A stretch of DNA of 64,000 nt, from the NCBI GenBank assembly GCA_030998225.1, contig JAPYXD010000686.1, positions 3,410,001-3,474,000 of the forward strand. Direction: 5' to 3'. The notes under the pieces are model-generated. The model had not been told where the DNA came from and did not search any database. It saw nothing but the letters and a program-made list of their open reading frames with translations. This DNA comes from Diplolepis rosae. Lineage: Eukaryota > Arthropoda > Insecta > Hymenoptera > Diplolepididae. This document shows positions 22,301 through 30,653 of this stretch, piece after piece; within the stretch, counting starts at the first letter, position 1, and every line of letters starts with the position of its first letter. The translations under genes were made by a program, and so were the position numbers.

Positions 22301-22979
22301 GAAGTATTATAATCAGAAAAGGCGCGATGTTAGATTTAATATAGGAGACATAGTTTGGCGAAAGTCACATGTGTTGTCCTCAGCGACTGATTATATTACT
22401 CGGAAACTAGCCCCTAAGTATGAAGGACCATTTAAGGTAGTCAAAGTCCTATCCCCCGTGGTGTACCAGGTACAAAATAAGTCGGGGAAAATCGAAAAGA
22501 CACATATAAAGGACCTGAAATACTACTGGTCAGTGGATCTGGAGTGTATTAAGACAGTAAATATTCCTTCCAGATCAGAAGTAATTAAGTCCGGTGCCGC
22601 AGACGTCAGCCAGGATGTTTCCGAGCCGCAAGGGAGCGCTGGGACGACCAAAGTACGTACCGATAGAGCAGGTGCCGAGAACGCAGCACGAGCCCATCGA
22701 CCAGAGGGATCGCTACCCCTTGGTCCCGGCGACGAAGAGGTCGAGCCATCCAAAACCAGCAGTATTGCGCGCAGGAAAAGGGGCAGGCCTCCAAAAGCAA
22801 AAATTGGAGTCCTCGTCAACACACGCCCAGCCCTGCCTAAGAGAAAGGGCCCAGGACGCCCTAGGAAGAGTTCAAGGGGCCATCCCAAAAAAGCCAGCGA
22901 TAGAGAAAGTTCAGCGGTCCAAGGAGATGAGGAGGCACCAAGGAGGAGCGCCCGAGTTAGAGCAAAAACCCGCCTCTAA
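19293..22979 (+). CDS. pol: Pol: protease, reverse transcriptase, RNase H, integrase
   Basis: 1228 codons, full length. Protease: LFDPGSCCTYV (Asp about residue 65; DPG instead of the usual D[ST]G). RT: LCIDFRKLNE, then FAYLDDIIVV (YLDD about 393-396). RNase H: FRVQTDASSTGLGAVL near 540. Integrase: H2C2 zinc region (HLGIEK...CQVCQQ), catalytic D805, D865, E900 (D-x59-D-x34-E), then a GPF module (YEGPFKVV) near 1045. The C-terminal tail is basic, with two AT-hook-like cores, RKRGRPPK (about 1162) and GPGRPRKS (about 1186), and overlaps the next ORF by about 386 nt. The listed ATG at 19293 is probably not used: entry is by -1 frameshift at 19311. It copies and integrates the element. The ANPVERVNR context fits a Gypsy lineage of insects. 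Confidence 0.97.
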   Translation: MLRTQTGKRVETGDHRVRSTSPLVNRIPSSSVELRLSEQINAVHGDRRLHITVYIEGRKVHGLFDPGSCCTYVGKRALEKFSTVLEKISQQSRPGIIYPNGVIEETAGQIDLPVKFLGYKHLVPIRFAPTLDCEVLLLGHDFAEIFDFEIKFRYRIWRVGEGLWRSYEGNVVQAPRTPSDIRSKEKGLAQRYSPCAGLKELEPNQAQYLQDFLTRKIPPLPQKLPATPLAQHVIDVQGHPPIKQNCHRCSPKVMDALREAVEKLEEQELIERSVSEWCNPTVMVKKADGGYRLCIDFRKLNEVAKKDAYPMRNMSDILDKLRSARYISKIDLSQAFHQIPLSEDSKQYTAFAVPGKGLFQYKRMPFGLSGSPASFQRLLDRLITPEFEPYAFAYLDDIIVVGESFEEHMHWLEKVLEIIVKSGLTINREKSEFCANQVRYLGYLVDQQGCHVDPQKTEPIMNYPPPKTLKQLRRFLGMVSWYRRFMQDFATRAEPLLRLLKKSRRFIWGEEQQKAFEALKKVLTAAPILARPEFESPFRVQTDASSTGLGAVLTQVIDGEERVIAYASRTMTPAERNYTVTEQECLAVVWAVKKFRAYLEGYHFEVITDHSSLRWLYGLKDPSGRLARWALQLLQYDFTITHRKGALHHVPDALSRMYEPDPLAVSTIAETDDPWYLRRLQMVPEMPKQFPDWKVEDGRLYCHRPNAFTDPIIPDLEAWKLVLPLDLRNKAIEEAHAMPASGHLGIEKTHARLALLYYWPGMFRDVATYVRACQVCQQMKVEQAGPAGLMGKRVIEQPWTIVAADIMGPFPLSRAGFSYVLVFQDMFTKWIEIIPLRKANGRSVQKAFEDAVVFRWGTPEILFTDNGTEFVNNLIAKAAAELGIHHTTTPPYHAQANPVERVNRVLKTMIASFIENDHRSWDKHLPDFRFAYNTAVHSSTHVSPAFLNFGREPRLAKSLKVKEEGNPIITPLAAEDWEDRVKRLPALRDLVTHHLDISSDRQAKYYNQKRRDVRFNIGDIVWRKSHVLSSATDYITRKLAPKYEGPFKVVKVLSPVVYQVQNKSGKIEKTHIKDLKYYWSVDLECIKTVNIPSRSEVIKSGAADVSQDVSEPQGSAGTTKVRTDRAGAENAARAHRPEGSLPLGPGDEEVEPSKTSSIARRKRGRPPKAKIGVLVNTRPALPKRKGPGRPRKSSRGHPKKASDRESSAVQGDEEAPRRSARVRAKTRL
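19311..19356 (+). promoter_or_regulatory. -1 ribosomal frameshift site, nucleocapsid to pol
   Basis: The heptamer G GGA AAC (19311-19317) is in the correct register: GGA AAC are codons of the CCHC frame, and a one-base slip back gives GGG AAA in the pol frame. After a 7-nt spacer there is a stem GACTGGTG (19325-19332) / CACCAGTC (19349-19356), which can extend inward by ATC/GAT past a bulged C. The upstream frame stops at 19321-19323 inside the spacer. This is the classic X XXY YYZ plus downstream-structure arrangement that sets the Gag:Pol ratio. Confidence 0.85.
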
Positions 22980-23820
22980 AACTGCGCCAACTCCGGCACC
23001 ACCACCAATAGTGCAGCCCACTGTAGGATTTGGTCGTGGTCGGGGTTTCTCAGTGCGTAAGGCGGAAGCGTCAGAGCTTCCTCGCGACATCGCCGAGCCA
23101 AAGGGAAGAGCCATGGGCAGAGGGCGCGGCAGAGGTGCCGTTACGCCAAAGGAACCGGAGCTAAAACCGATGGGTAGAACCCATAGCTCCACGGCCTCAC
23201 CCGAGCATAAGGTGTCGTTCCACCCGTGCTTAGATGAGGCCCTGGGAAATAAACCCGAGGCCCCGGAGAGGACACCTCCCGGGTATATTTCGGCCCTAAG
23301 CGAGTTGCGCTCGTCTCCCCCTTCCCTACAAGAACAACAGACTCTCCCTTGGCCTAAACCAGGACCAGCGTTGTCTTCGCCGGCAGCGGCAAAAGTTTAT
23401 TCGAGGGCAGTAAGAGAGCCGTTGCTGCCACCTCCACCGGCAGGCTGCTGGAATTGCCACCGGCAGGGACACCGCTACCAAAGGTGCCCTTACGAAAGGG
23501 GCATATTCTGCTTTGGCTGCGGTAGGCCAGCAGTAAGGCTGAGCCAATGTTCCCGGTGCGTCCACGCGTGGCGCAGAGGTGAAATCGGTCCCCACGATCC
23601 ACCTGGGCAAGAGCCACGCCTGCCACCAGCAGAAATCGTCTGGGTAAAACCAGACACACTCCCACCGCCTCCGATAACTGCACCTCAGATTGAGTCGCCA
23701 CCGACACCATTGGCACTAACCGCGGCAGACAACGCAAATCGTGCCTCAAACAGCAGAGAATGGAGTCCGGATGACCCATTCATCCAAGCGTTGGCCACGG
23801 CAATAATGAGGAAACTCTGA
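22594..23820 (+). CDS. Extra 3' ORF with RG boxes and duplicated CCHC knuckles
   Basis: 408 codons, +1 relative to pol and overlapping its last 386 nt. The N-terminal third is basic and Arg/Lys/Pro-rich. RG boxes follow (GFGRGRGF about residue 145; GRGRGRGA about 174), then a Pro-rich part. Then come two zinc knuckles, CWNCHRQGHRYQRC (285-298, perfect CX2CX4HX4C) and CFGCGRPAVRLSQC (306-319, His replaced by Val). This pair copies the layout of the nucleocapsid knuckles at 18745-19323 (GCWNC start, degenerate second knuckle, same spacing class). It has no signal peptide or membrane segment, so it is not an envelope protein. I infer a second RNA-binding, chaperone-like protein, made by +1 shift, re-initiation or a spliced RNA. 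It takes the place where related elements carry env. Confidence 0.85.
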   Translation: MPQTSARMFPSRKGALGRPKYVPIEQVPRTQHEPIDQRDRYPLVPATKRSSHPKPAVLRAGKGAGLQKQKLESSSTHAQPCLRERAQDALGRVQGAIPKKPAIEKVQRSKEMRRHQGGAPELEQKPASKTAPTPAPPPIVQPTVGFGRGRGFSVRKAEASELPRDIAEPKGRAMGRGRGRGAVTPKEPELKPMGRTHSSTASPEHKVSFHPCLDEALGNKPEAPERTPPGYISALSELRSSPPSLQEQQTLPWPKPGPALSSPAAAKVYSRAVREPLLPPPPAGCWNCHRQGHRYQRCPYERGIFCFGCGRPAVRLSQCSRCVHAWRRGEIGPHDPPGQEPRLPPAEIVWVKPDTLPPPPITAPQIESPPTPLALTAADNANRASNSREWSPDDPFIQALATAIMRKL

Positions 23821-24722
23821 ACGCCTCATGCGACAGCAGTAAGTAGGTTAAGTTTATTGCGTGATTCGTTTTATATTTTTGGTACTTTTATATTTTTCTG
23901 ATTAGTATGTTAAGCTTAGGTTAGGTTTGATCATTAGATTATTTGTTCGTGTTAGCTCCGTAAGTTCGTCCCGTCAAGAGTAGTCGACTCAGAAAGTCAT
24001 ATTAGTTCCGTAAGCGCATTCCGTAAAATTAGTTTGTAAGCAGTCATCCAAGAATTTGGTTTTAGATTAAGTTGATTGTAACCACGAGTTCATGCCGTCC
24101 CGTGTAGATGATGTAAGAGTGTTCCGTCAAGACTAGTCAAGTAGACAGTCGCGTTGATTAGGTAAATTCATCCAGTTGCCTTGTTAGTTCAGTAAGCATG
24201 TTCCGTAGTTTTATATTATCTTTTCCTTGTTTCATAGTAGCCATGTAAGTTCGTCCCGCAAATGTGAAATACATAAATTAGAATCAATGTTCAAATTATC
24301 TTAGTAGATGTAAATTTCATTATTTGGGTACTGGTGTTGGATAAGTTTTATTAAATCATCACGAGTTGTATAATTTCATTCCATTGGTATTCCATTTTCA
24401 TTTCATTGTATAATTTCTATACGTAAGACTAAAGTAATAAAATATTGTGTTCAAAACAGCAGTTACGCTATCATACTTCTAAACAATCCTTTAGATATCA
24501 ATTATTGTATTTGGGTCTGTAAGGCGTTTAGCCCTAAAGATTTAGTTTAACCTTCATTGACGTAATCCAGTAATAGAGATTTGACAAACTAAAAGTACAC
24601 TTTGAGCAGCTCAATAAGATCTCCAAAAGGGGCCGGTTTCAGCTAGCTAGATCAGTCGAGAGACGGGATTGGCTGGCGCCTGTTGGGTCGGCGACCCACG
24701 TTGCCAGTCTAGGGGGGGGTTT
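23821..24722 (+). other. 3' untranslated tail of the Gypsy element with degenerate repeats
   Basis: No ORF. Between about 23945 and 24265 a loose repeat recurs roughly five times: GTTAGCTCCGTAAGTTCGTC, TTAGTTCCGTAAGCGCATTC, ATGTAAGAGTGTTCCGTC, GTTAGTTCAGTAAGCATG and GCCATGTAAGTTCGTCCCGC. It ends at a tract of eight G (24712-24719) followed by TTT just before the 3' LTR, a polypurine-tract candidate for plus-strand priming. Confidence 0.7.
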
Positions 24723-26649
24723 TGTGACGTGACGATCACGCCGTGATCCCGGTTCCCTCCTGATCCTGTAAAGAAACAAAAAAATTGATTAAATAAAATT
24801 GAACAGCATGCTGGCCGGAAGGGACTCACCGACTAGTAATTAAATAATATGTACTTAGCCTAAGAAACTATATATAAATGTGTTTAATATAAATTAAAAG
24901 AGTAGAAAATAAGTAAGACTAGGTAAGACTATTAGAAAATGTACATACCTTATAATAGTTTCACTAGATGCCCACAGCACCAAAAGGGTGGAGGACGTCG
25001 ATTCGGCGTTTGTCCTGGTTCCAGTCGACGACGACATGTCCCCCGATGACAGCTGGACTCTCTAAAGAGGTTATGTAGACACAATCTATATCACTATATA
25101 TATTCACTCACCACTGTTTCACTACCGTCACGAAACCGAGAATCACCGTCCGGAATTGCAACCACGCGATCACAAGTAAACTAAATATCGATCGACAATA
25201 ATAAGTCAATCGAAGTGGGACTTCGCGGCAGACATACTGTCAACACTGACAGCTGCTAGGATAGTTCCCAGAGTAGCCGCGTGGGTACGCTACCTCCCGG
25301 ACAAAGTGCTCGTCTGCAGTAACATGAACGCCACCTGTCGACGGAATGAAGAAGTAGAGGGAGAAGAAGGAAGAGCGGACCGGTAGAACTCGTCCGGGCA
25401 GCAAGCTGTCAACCATAATCAAGTACGTTTTCCAAATTAGTGTCTCTGCAACGTGATTCGGAAGAATAAATTGGTGCCGTACAGCTGAAGCGGGAAAAGC
25501 AGCCAAGAGAGCAATAAAGGACTTACACCGGAGCGTCTGGAACCCAGGTAGGCGTCCGATCACGTCCTCTCTCTCGACAAAAATTCAAAGCACGCTGAGG
25601 GCGGCCATGTTGTAAATTATAATATTAAATTTTTAGAGTAAAGTTAGTTAGAGAAAGTAATTGAAATTTGATTTAGAGTAAAGATTAGAAGTATAAATGT
25701 AAATTATAATATTAAATTTTTAGAGTAAAGTTAGTTAGAGAAAGTAATTGAAATTTGATTTAGAGTAAAGATTAGAAGTATAAATGTAAATTATAATATT
25801 AAATTTTTAGAGTAAAGTTAGTTAGAGAAAGTAATTGAAATTTGATTTAGAGTAAAGATTAGAAGTATAAATGTAAATTATAATATTAAATTTTCAGAGT
25901 AAAGTTAGTTAGAGAAAATAATTGCGATTCGATTAGAGTAAAGATGAGGAGTATAAATCTAAAATCCAGTGTATTAAAATTATAATGTAAAGGTAGCGTA
26001 GAGTAGACACTTGAGATCTGAGTTCAGATGTAGATGTTGTCAAGTTTCTTTTAACCTTGTGATTGAAGACAAGGACGCGATCAGAAATAAGTATCAATAA
26101 GTAGGGAGAAATTCTAAGTTGCTAATGCCGTCTTTTAAGTCGTATTTTGCAATATTTGAGTAAACATGAATTTAGATAGATATAGTTTTAAGCATTTAGA
26201 GATCTTGCCGTTTAGACTAGTAGTTCCTGAACTTCCAACTTTAAATAAGTTTGGCTATTGTGATGTGTGATTGCTGTAAGGAAGCAATGGATATTATTCT
26301 GATTACTATTTTATTAATAAATTGAGCTATTGTTATTTTATTCATATCAAGCCTATACGTGCATTATTCATTTCAGGAGTTCCATTATTTTTGTGTTCGA
26401 CCTATCCAAGTGTTCGCCCCCACGTTCCCCTCTACCGACTTAACCGGGAATACTAGAACTTTATTAAGCATTATAATTTGTTAAGAATTTAGGCGAGATT
26501 GGAATTGTTGGAAGTAAAGTTAAAGTTGGAGAAATTGATTTGATTCGGTACTAGAGATTAGTACCTGGCGCCCTGCAAATAAGATCACGTTGGGCATTTG
26601 TGCGGCACTTTCGCTGGCGTCTTCCCTCGTTAGTGAGACTGTCGTTACA
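24723..26649 (+). repeat. 3' LTR of the young Gypsy element
   Basis: Same 1927-bp length and same ends as the 5' LTR, with two substitutions noticed. Includes the 87-bp x4 array at 25612-25959. Followed by the TGAG duplication at 26650-26653. Confidence 0.95.
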
Positions 26650-28640
26650 TGAGACAGTAACGTAAACCGATTTCTAATCCTAAAAAAGCGAAAAAGAACA
26701 TTTACGGATTAATACAATACTGGACTCGCTCGTATTAGCTTTAATTATATTAGACAGTACCGCAAGGCGATTTTTAATCATATGAATGCGAAAAATAACA
26801 TTTACGAATTAATATTTACAATACTGGACTCACTCGTATTAGCTTTAATTATATTAAGTCAGTACCGCAAGACGATTTTTAATCATAAAAATGCGAAAAA
26901 TAATATTTACGAATTAATATTTACAATACTGGACTCGCTCGTATTAGCTTGAATTTTCGTGTGAATTTCCGGTTCGCAATATTTTTTCGAAAGTATTGCG
27001 TTTATAGTACAACAATCCCGTAACACAGTTTCTACTCTTGAAAACGCGAAACATAACATTTACGATTTAATAAAATACCGGCCTCGCTAGTATTAGCTTT
27101 AATTATATTAAGACAGTACCGTGAGACGATTTTTTATCCTGAAAATGTGAAAAATAACATTTACGAATTAATATAATACTGGACTCGCTCGTATTAGCTT
27201 TAATTATATTAAGACAGTACCGGGACCCGATTTCTAATCCTAAAAACGCGAGAAATAACATTTACGAATTAATATAATACTGGACTCGCTCGTATTAGCT
27301 TTAATTATATTAAGGCAGTACCGCGACCCGATTTCTAATCCTTAAAACGCGAAAAATAACATTTACAATTTAATAAAATACCAGACTCGCTAGTATTAGC
27401 TTTAATTATATTAAGACAGTACCGTGAGACGATTTTTTATCCTCAAAATGTGAAAAACAACATTTGCGAATTGATACAATACTGGACTCGTTCGTATTAG
27501 CTTTAATTTTATTAAGACAGTACCGCAAGACGATTTTTTAAATCCTGAAAATGTGAAAAATAACATTTACGAATTAATACAATACTGGACTCGCTCGTAT
27601 TAGCTTGAATCATCGTGTGAAATTCCGGCTATAACGAGGTCGTTGTCGGGGGGGGGGGGGGATGAGGAAAAAGGATGCCGAGAGTTAGGGGGAAAATCAC
27701 TTGACACAGGCACTTAAAACAGTTAAAAGCACTTTATTGTCCTTACAACTAGTATCGTACACGCGACGGCCGAAAACCAAAAAACGGGATCGCAAACTCA
27801 CAAGCCAGTGACAACGTACGGCGAGGACTCGGCCCTTCGAGATTTCTCGGTGGATGTCGTCCTCCCTCGGGCGCAGGGGCGTCCCCTGCAGCCTCGCGCC
27901 CCGTGTCCCCACCTGACCGTAACATCTATGTTACACGGCTTACAATATTTTTTCGAAAGTATTGTGTTTATATTACACCAATCCCGTAATGCAGTTTCTA
28001 GTCCTGAAAACGCAGTGAATAGAATTTTTTAGTTCTTTTTAATTTGACATATATGATATAGTCGTAAAAAAACGTTTTTTCCAGTAATTTTAAAGGTATT
28101 GTATTTATATTGAGACAGTACCGTAATACAAGTACGACTTCTGGTCATGGAAATGCGAAGAATAGAATTTTTAGATGTTTTTAAATTGACGTGTTTGTTA
28201 TACGCGTACAAAACCTTGTTGCCAATACTTTTGGAGGTATTGTGTTTATATCAAGACAGTGCACCAAGACGATTTCTAATCCTGAAACGTGAAAGGTAAC
28301 ATTTACGAATTAATACAATACTGGACTCGTTCGTATTAGCTTGAATGATCGTGTGAATTTCCGGCTTACAATACTTTCTCGAAGGTATTGTATTTATAGT
28401 AAACCGATCCCGTAATTCAGTTACTAGTCCTGAAAACGCAAAGAATAGAATTTTTTAAATATTTCAAATAGACGTGAATTTTATACACGTAAACCCTGTT
28501 GCCAATACTTTTGGAGCTATTGTGTTTTTATGAAGACAGTACAGCAAGACGATTTCTAATCCTGAAAACGCGAAGTATATCATTTACGAATAAATACTAT
28601 ACTGGACTCAAACTTATTGAGTTTAATGACTGTGGGATTA
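26650..28640. repeat. Complex satellite array (about 105-bp units)
   Basis: About ten units of about 103-108 bp share CTGGACTCGCTCGTATTAGC, TTTAATTATATTAAGACAGT and ACCGCAAGACGATTTTTAATC, for example near 26722, 26826, 26932, 27178, 27283, 27480, 27580 and 28320. A second unit type (TTGCCAATACTTTTGGAG, ATTGTGTTTATA) alternates from about 27930. A GC-rich block at 27630-27930 interrupts it. The same satellite lies left of the Gypsy insertion. Confidence 0.9.
27630..27930 (-). repeat. GC-rich insertion in satellite, LTR-like
   Basis: About 300 bp, sharply GC-richer than the satellite, with a run of thirteen or so G near 27648-27661. On the minus strand it begins near TGTTACGGTCAGGTGGGG and has AATAAAGTGC, a poly(A)-signal-like word, about 200 bp later, as in a small LTR. 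Left and right satellite phrases (CCGGCT..., ...CGGCTTACAATA) flank it. I could not define exact ends or a clean duplication. Confidence 0.45.
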
Positions 28641-28657
28641 CGGACCGGGTCAATTTT

Positions 28658-29164
28658 TTATGGCACTTTTTTTATTATAGGGTTGTAAAACTTAAAGAGG
28701 TTTTCTATGTCTGTTCTAAGATTTACAGCGTCAACTGTACCTGCAATGCGACACATCTCCAACAGCAATCTTTTTTTATAGTTGTGTTCATTCGCTAAAA
28801 TTTTGGTTCTATGGAACTCAAAAAAATGGTCTTTCTCAACTGTGTGTTTTGTGAGCGCGTTTTGTTTATTTGGGGTTTCTTTAATGTTGTTTTTGTGTTC
28901 TTTCAATCTGTTTTTCAGGAATCGTTTTGTTTGACCTATATAGACAGCCTTACAATCAATCCCTTTGCAAGGAACGCTGTAGACGATGTTAGAAGATTGT
29001 TCTTTCGGTATTTTATCTTTTGTTGGTTTGAAAATCATTTTCGTTGCTAAAAACTGTGGACGGTTTTGAAAGAAGTCTGCGTTTGTGTCTTCAAGCCAAT
29101 GGAGAGCACTTCGAAGAGTAACTCCGTGGCTGATAGTATCACTGGCAGCAATGGTGAAAGGCAA
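28658..29164 (-). pseudogene. Penelope-like element fragment: GIY-YIG endonuclease
   Basis: 168 codons on the minus strand. The linker (ATKMIFKPTKDKIPKEQSSN) is followed by the GIY-YIG core: NIVYSVPC with a CX5C pair, AVYIGQTKRFLKNRLKEH (YIG motif and catalytic Arg), then a C-terminal helix pair ending ENLFKFYNPIIKK. This is the C-terminal nuclease of Penelope-like retroelements, which nicks DNA for target-primed reverse transcription. The RT part is missing upstream, so it is a truncated copy. Confidence 0.88.
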
Positions 29165-29980
29165 GGGGACTCACGTTAATCAACCACCCCAAACGTGAGA
29201 GGAAAGGGGAACTCACGAGAAAAAAGCACTCCAAAGGAAACAGTAAGGTGAACAGAAACCAAACAGTAAGCACAAAGTCACTTTTTCTTGTAACTAGTCG
29301 CAGAGAAGTGACATTGTCAAGATTTTCACTTTTGTAACTACATAGTCACAGTCTTTATATCTTTCCCGAAATGATTGTTACCGTCTGTGTGTGTTTGGAG
29401 GGGGGGAGTGTTGTGATAGCAATCCACAGCCGAAAGTCTACAAAAAATATTTATCCGGGCACAGAGTTCAATCTAAGAAAAATCGTCTTGACCTTCAAGT
29501 CACCTAAAAAATTGATCTGCACTTCATGATGGTCAAAGTGATGTACACCTTAACATTTCATTGACATCTGTAAAGCATCTTGAACGTTTCTTTTCCCGGA
29601 AAACCATGACAATTCAGAAAAAGAGCATCTGGTCATTTCTCAGACATTTGTCTTCAATGTTTCACCTTTCAAAGGTCACATAAACAATTTATTCGCAGGT
29701 CACTTTTGGCGTGAAGTTCAACGCTCTTTTTAAATCCTAACTCAAAAATAGGGGTTCTTTTCAAGAAAAGGGTCTTACCTCCATTAGACCGTGAAAATTG
29801 TCGTCAAGGTCAATATTGATGGTGCAGTCAAATGTCCCCCACGGTCCTGGTCAACCTTAGTTCGAACCATTTTTTCGTTGATAAAGTATTTTAGAGGATA
29901 CTGGGGATTATAGATTAAAATGGGTCACCGTGTATAATAATAATAAGAATAATAATAATAATGATAATAATAATAATAAT
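29165..29980. other. Non-coding stretch
   Basis: No gene recognised. A short run of ATA/ATT trinucleotide repeats ends the stretch at 29935-29980. Confidence 0.4.
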
Positions 29981-29981
29981 G

Positions 29982-30332
29982 ATTTTTTTTTTTTAAGAAG
30001 GGGGATATAGTAAAGTAGAAAATGACGGATGACTCTTCCATCATCCGTTCGCTCGCCACTCCCATCCGCGGCCACACGCCCGTCAGGCAAACCGACTAGC
30101 CACGCCAACCAGGGGAGGAATAAAAAGGTTCATCCCCCGAACGATACGGCAGCCAAATCCGCCCAGGACGCAGGACGCGATAAGCATCCATTTTTGTTCA
30201 GACTGGAGCATGAGGGAGACCATCGTATCAAGAGTGAGTTGTGCGCTCACTACCCATCCCACAACCTCCCTTGCTGCGCCCCACCTGGCACAGACAAAGA
30301 GTGTGTGCTCTGTATTGACATATTAAGTGTAA
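29982..30332 (-). mobile_element. SINE-like retroposon, copy 2
   Basis: A poly-T run at 29982-29995 is the reversed tail. On the minus strand the core GGCGTGGCTAGTCGGTT, GGGCGTGTGGCCGCGGATGG and CGAGCGAACGGATGA matches the retroposon at 57928-58229. It is GC-rich against its surroundings. The limits away from the tail are approximate. Confidence 0.6.
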
Positions 30333-30600
30333 TGACTAGCGCAGTAAACAACTATAATACTACATTAGATTCGACTGTACGCATAAAAACTCGTATACGC
30401 ACCGAAGTCACATAAAATAGAATACGTGCCAATGCACACAATTCGGGAAATTACGAGACTCGCGACAGTTCCCGCAGGACTGATCGTGCCTCGGCTTCGT
30501 TTCAGCTTTGTCTCAAGACTACGCCTTGGCTTCGATCTCCTGCCAGCATTGTCGCTCGTCACGCAATAACCCTCATTGTGCGCCTAGGCACGTAATATAC
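30333..30600. repeat. MITE family M, 3' half
   Basis: Matches the right half of the element at 8478-8952: ACGCATAAAAACTCGTAT, GTGCCAATGCACACAATTCG and the tip CCTAGGCACGTAATATACTA. An extra block of about 110 bp (30450-30560) interrupts it. Confidence 0.7.
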
Positions 30601-30653
30601 TATTTTCTTCCCTATCTTTTATTTGTAATGTGAGGTCATTGTAGTTGCAATTA

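Larger units (their letters stand above)
15035..26649 (+). mobile_element. Young, nearly intact Gypsy LTR retrotransposon (11.6 kb)
   Basis: LTRs at 15035-16961 and 24723-26649, both exactly 1927 bp, TG...CA ends, flanked by the 4-bp duplication TGAG (15031-15034, 26650-26653). I noticed two base differences between the LTRs (A/C near 16450 versus 26130; G/T near 16857 versus 26545), about 0.1 percent, so insertion is very recent. Internal parts in order: tRNA-Lys primer site, gag, CCHC frame, pol (PR-RT-RH-IN), an extra CCHC/RG frame, a non-coding repeat tail and a G-rich tract. All large frames are open, so it is potentially active or was until very recently. Confidence 0.97.

Noticed and set aside
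22523..23779. Long minus-strand frames over the end of pol and the extra ORF (for example 23354-23779, 141 codons)
   Set aside because: GC-rich antisense shadows of the plus-strand frames, which hold recognisable zinc knuckles.
26722..28600. Regularly spaced repeats as a possible CRISPR array
   Set aside because: Units are about 105 bp, repeat-to-repeat without unique spacers, in an arthropod-like genome; it is satellite DNA.
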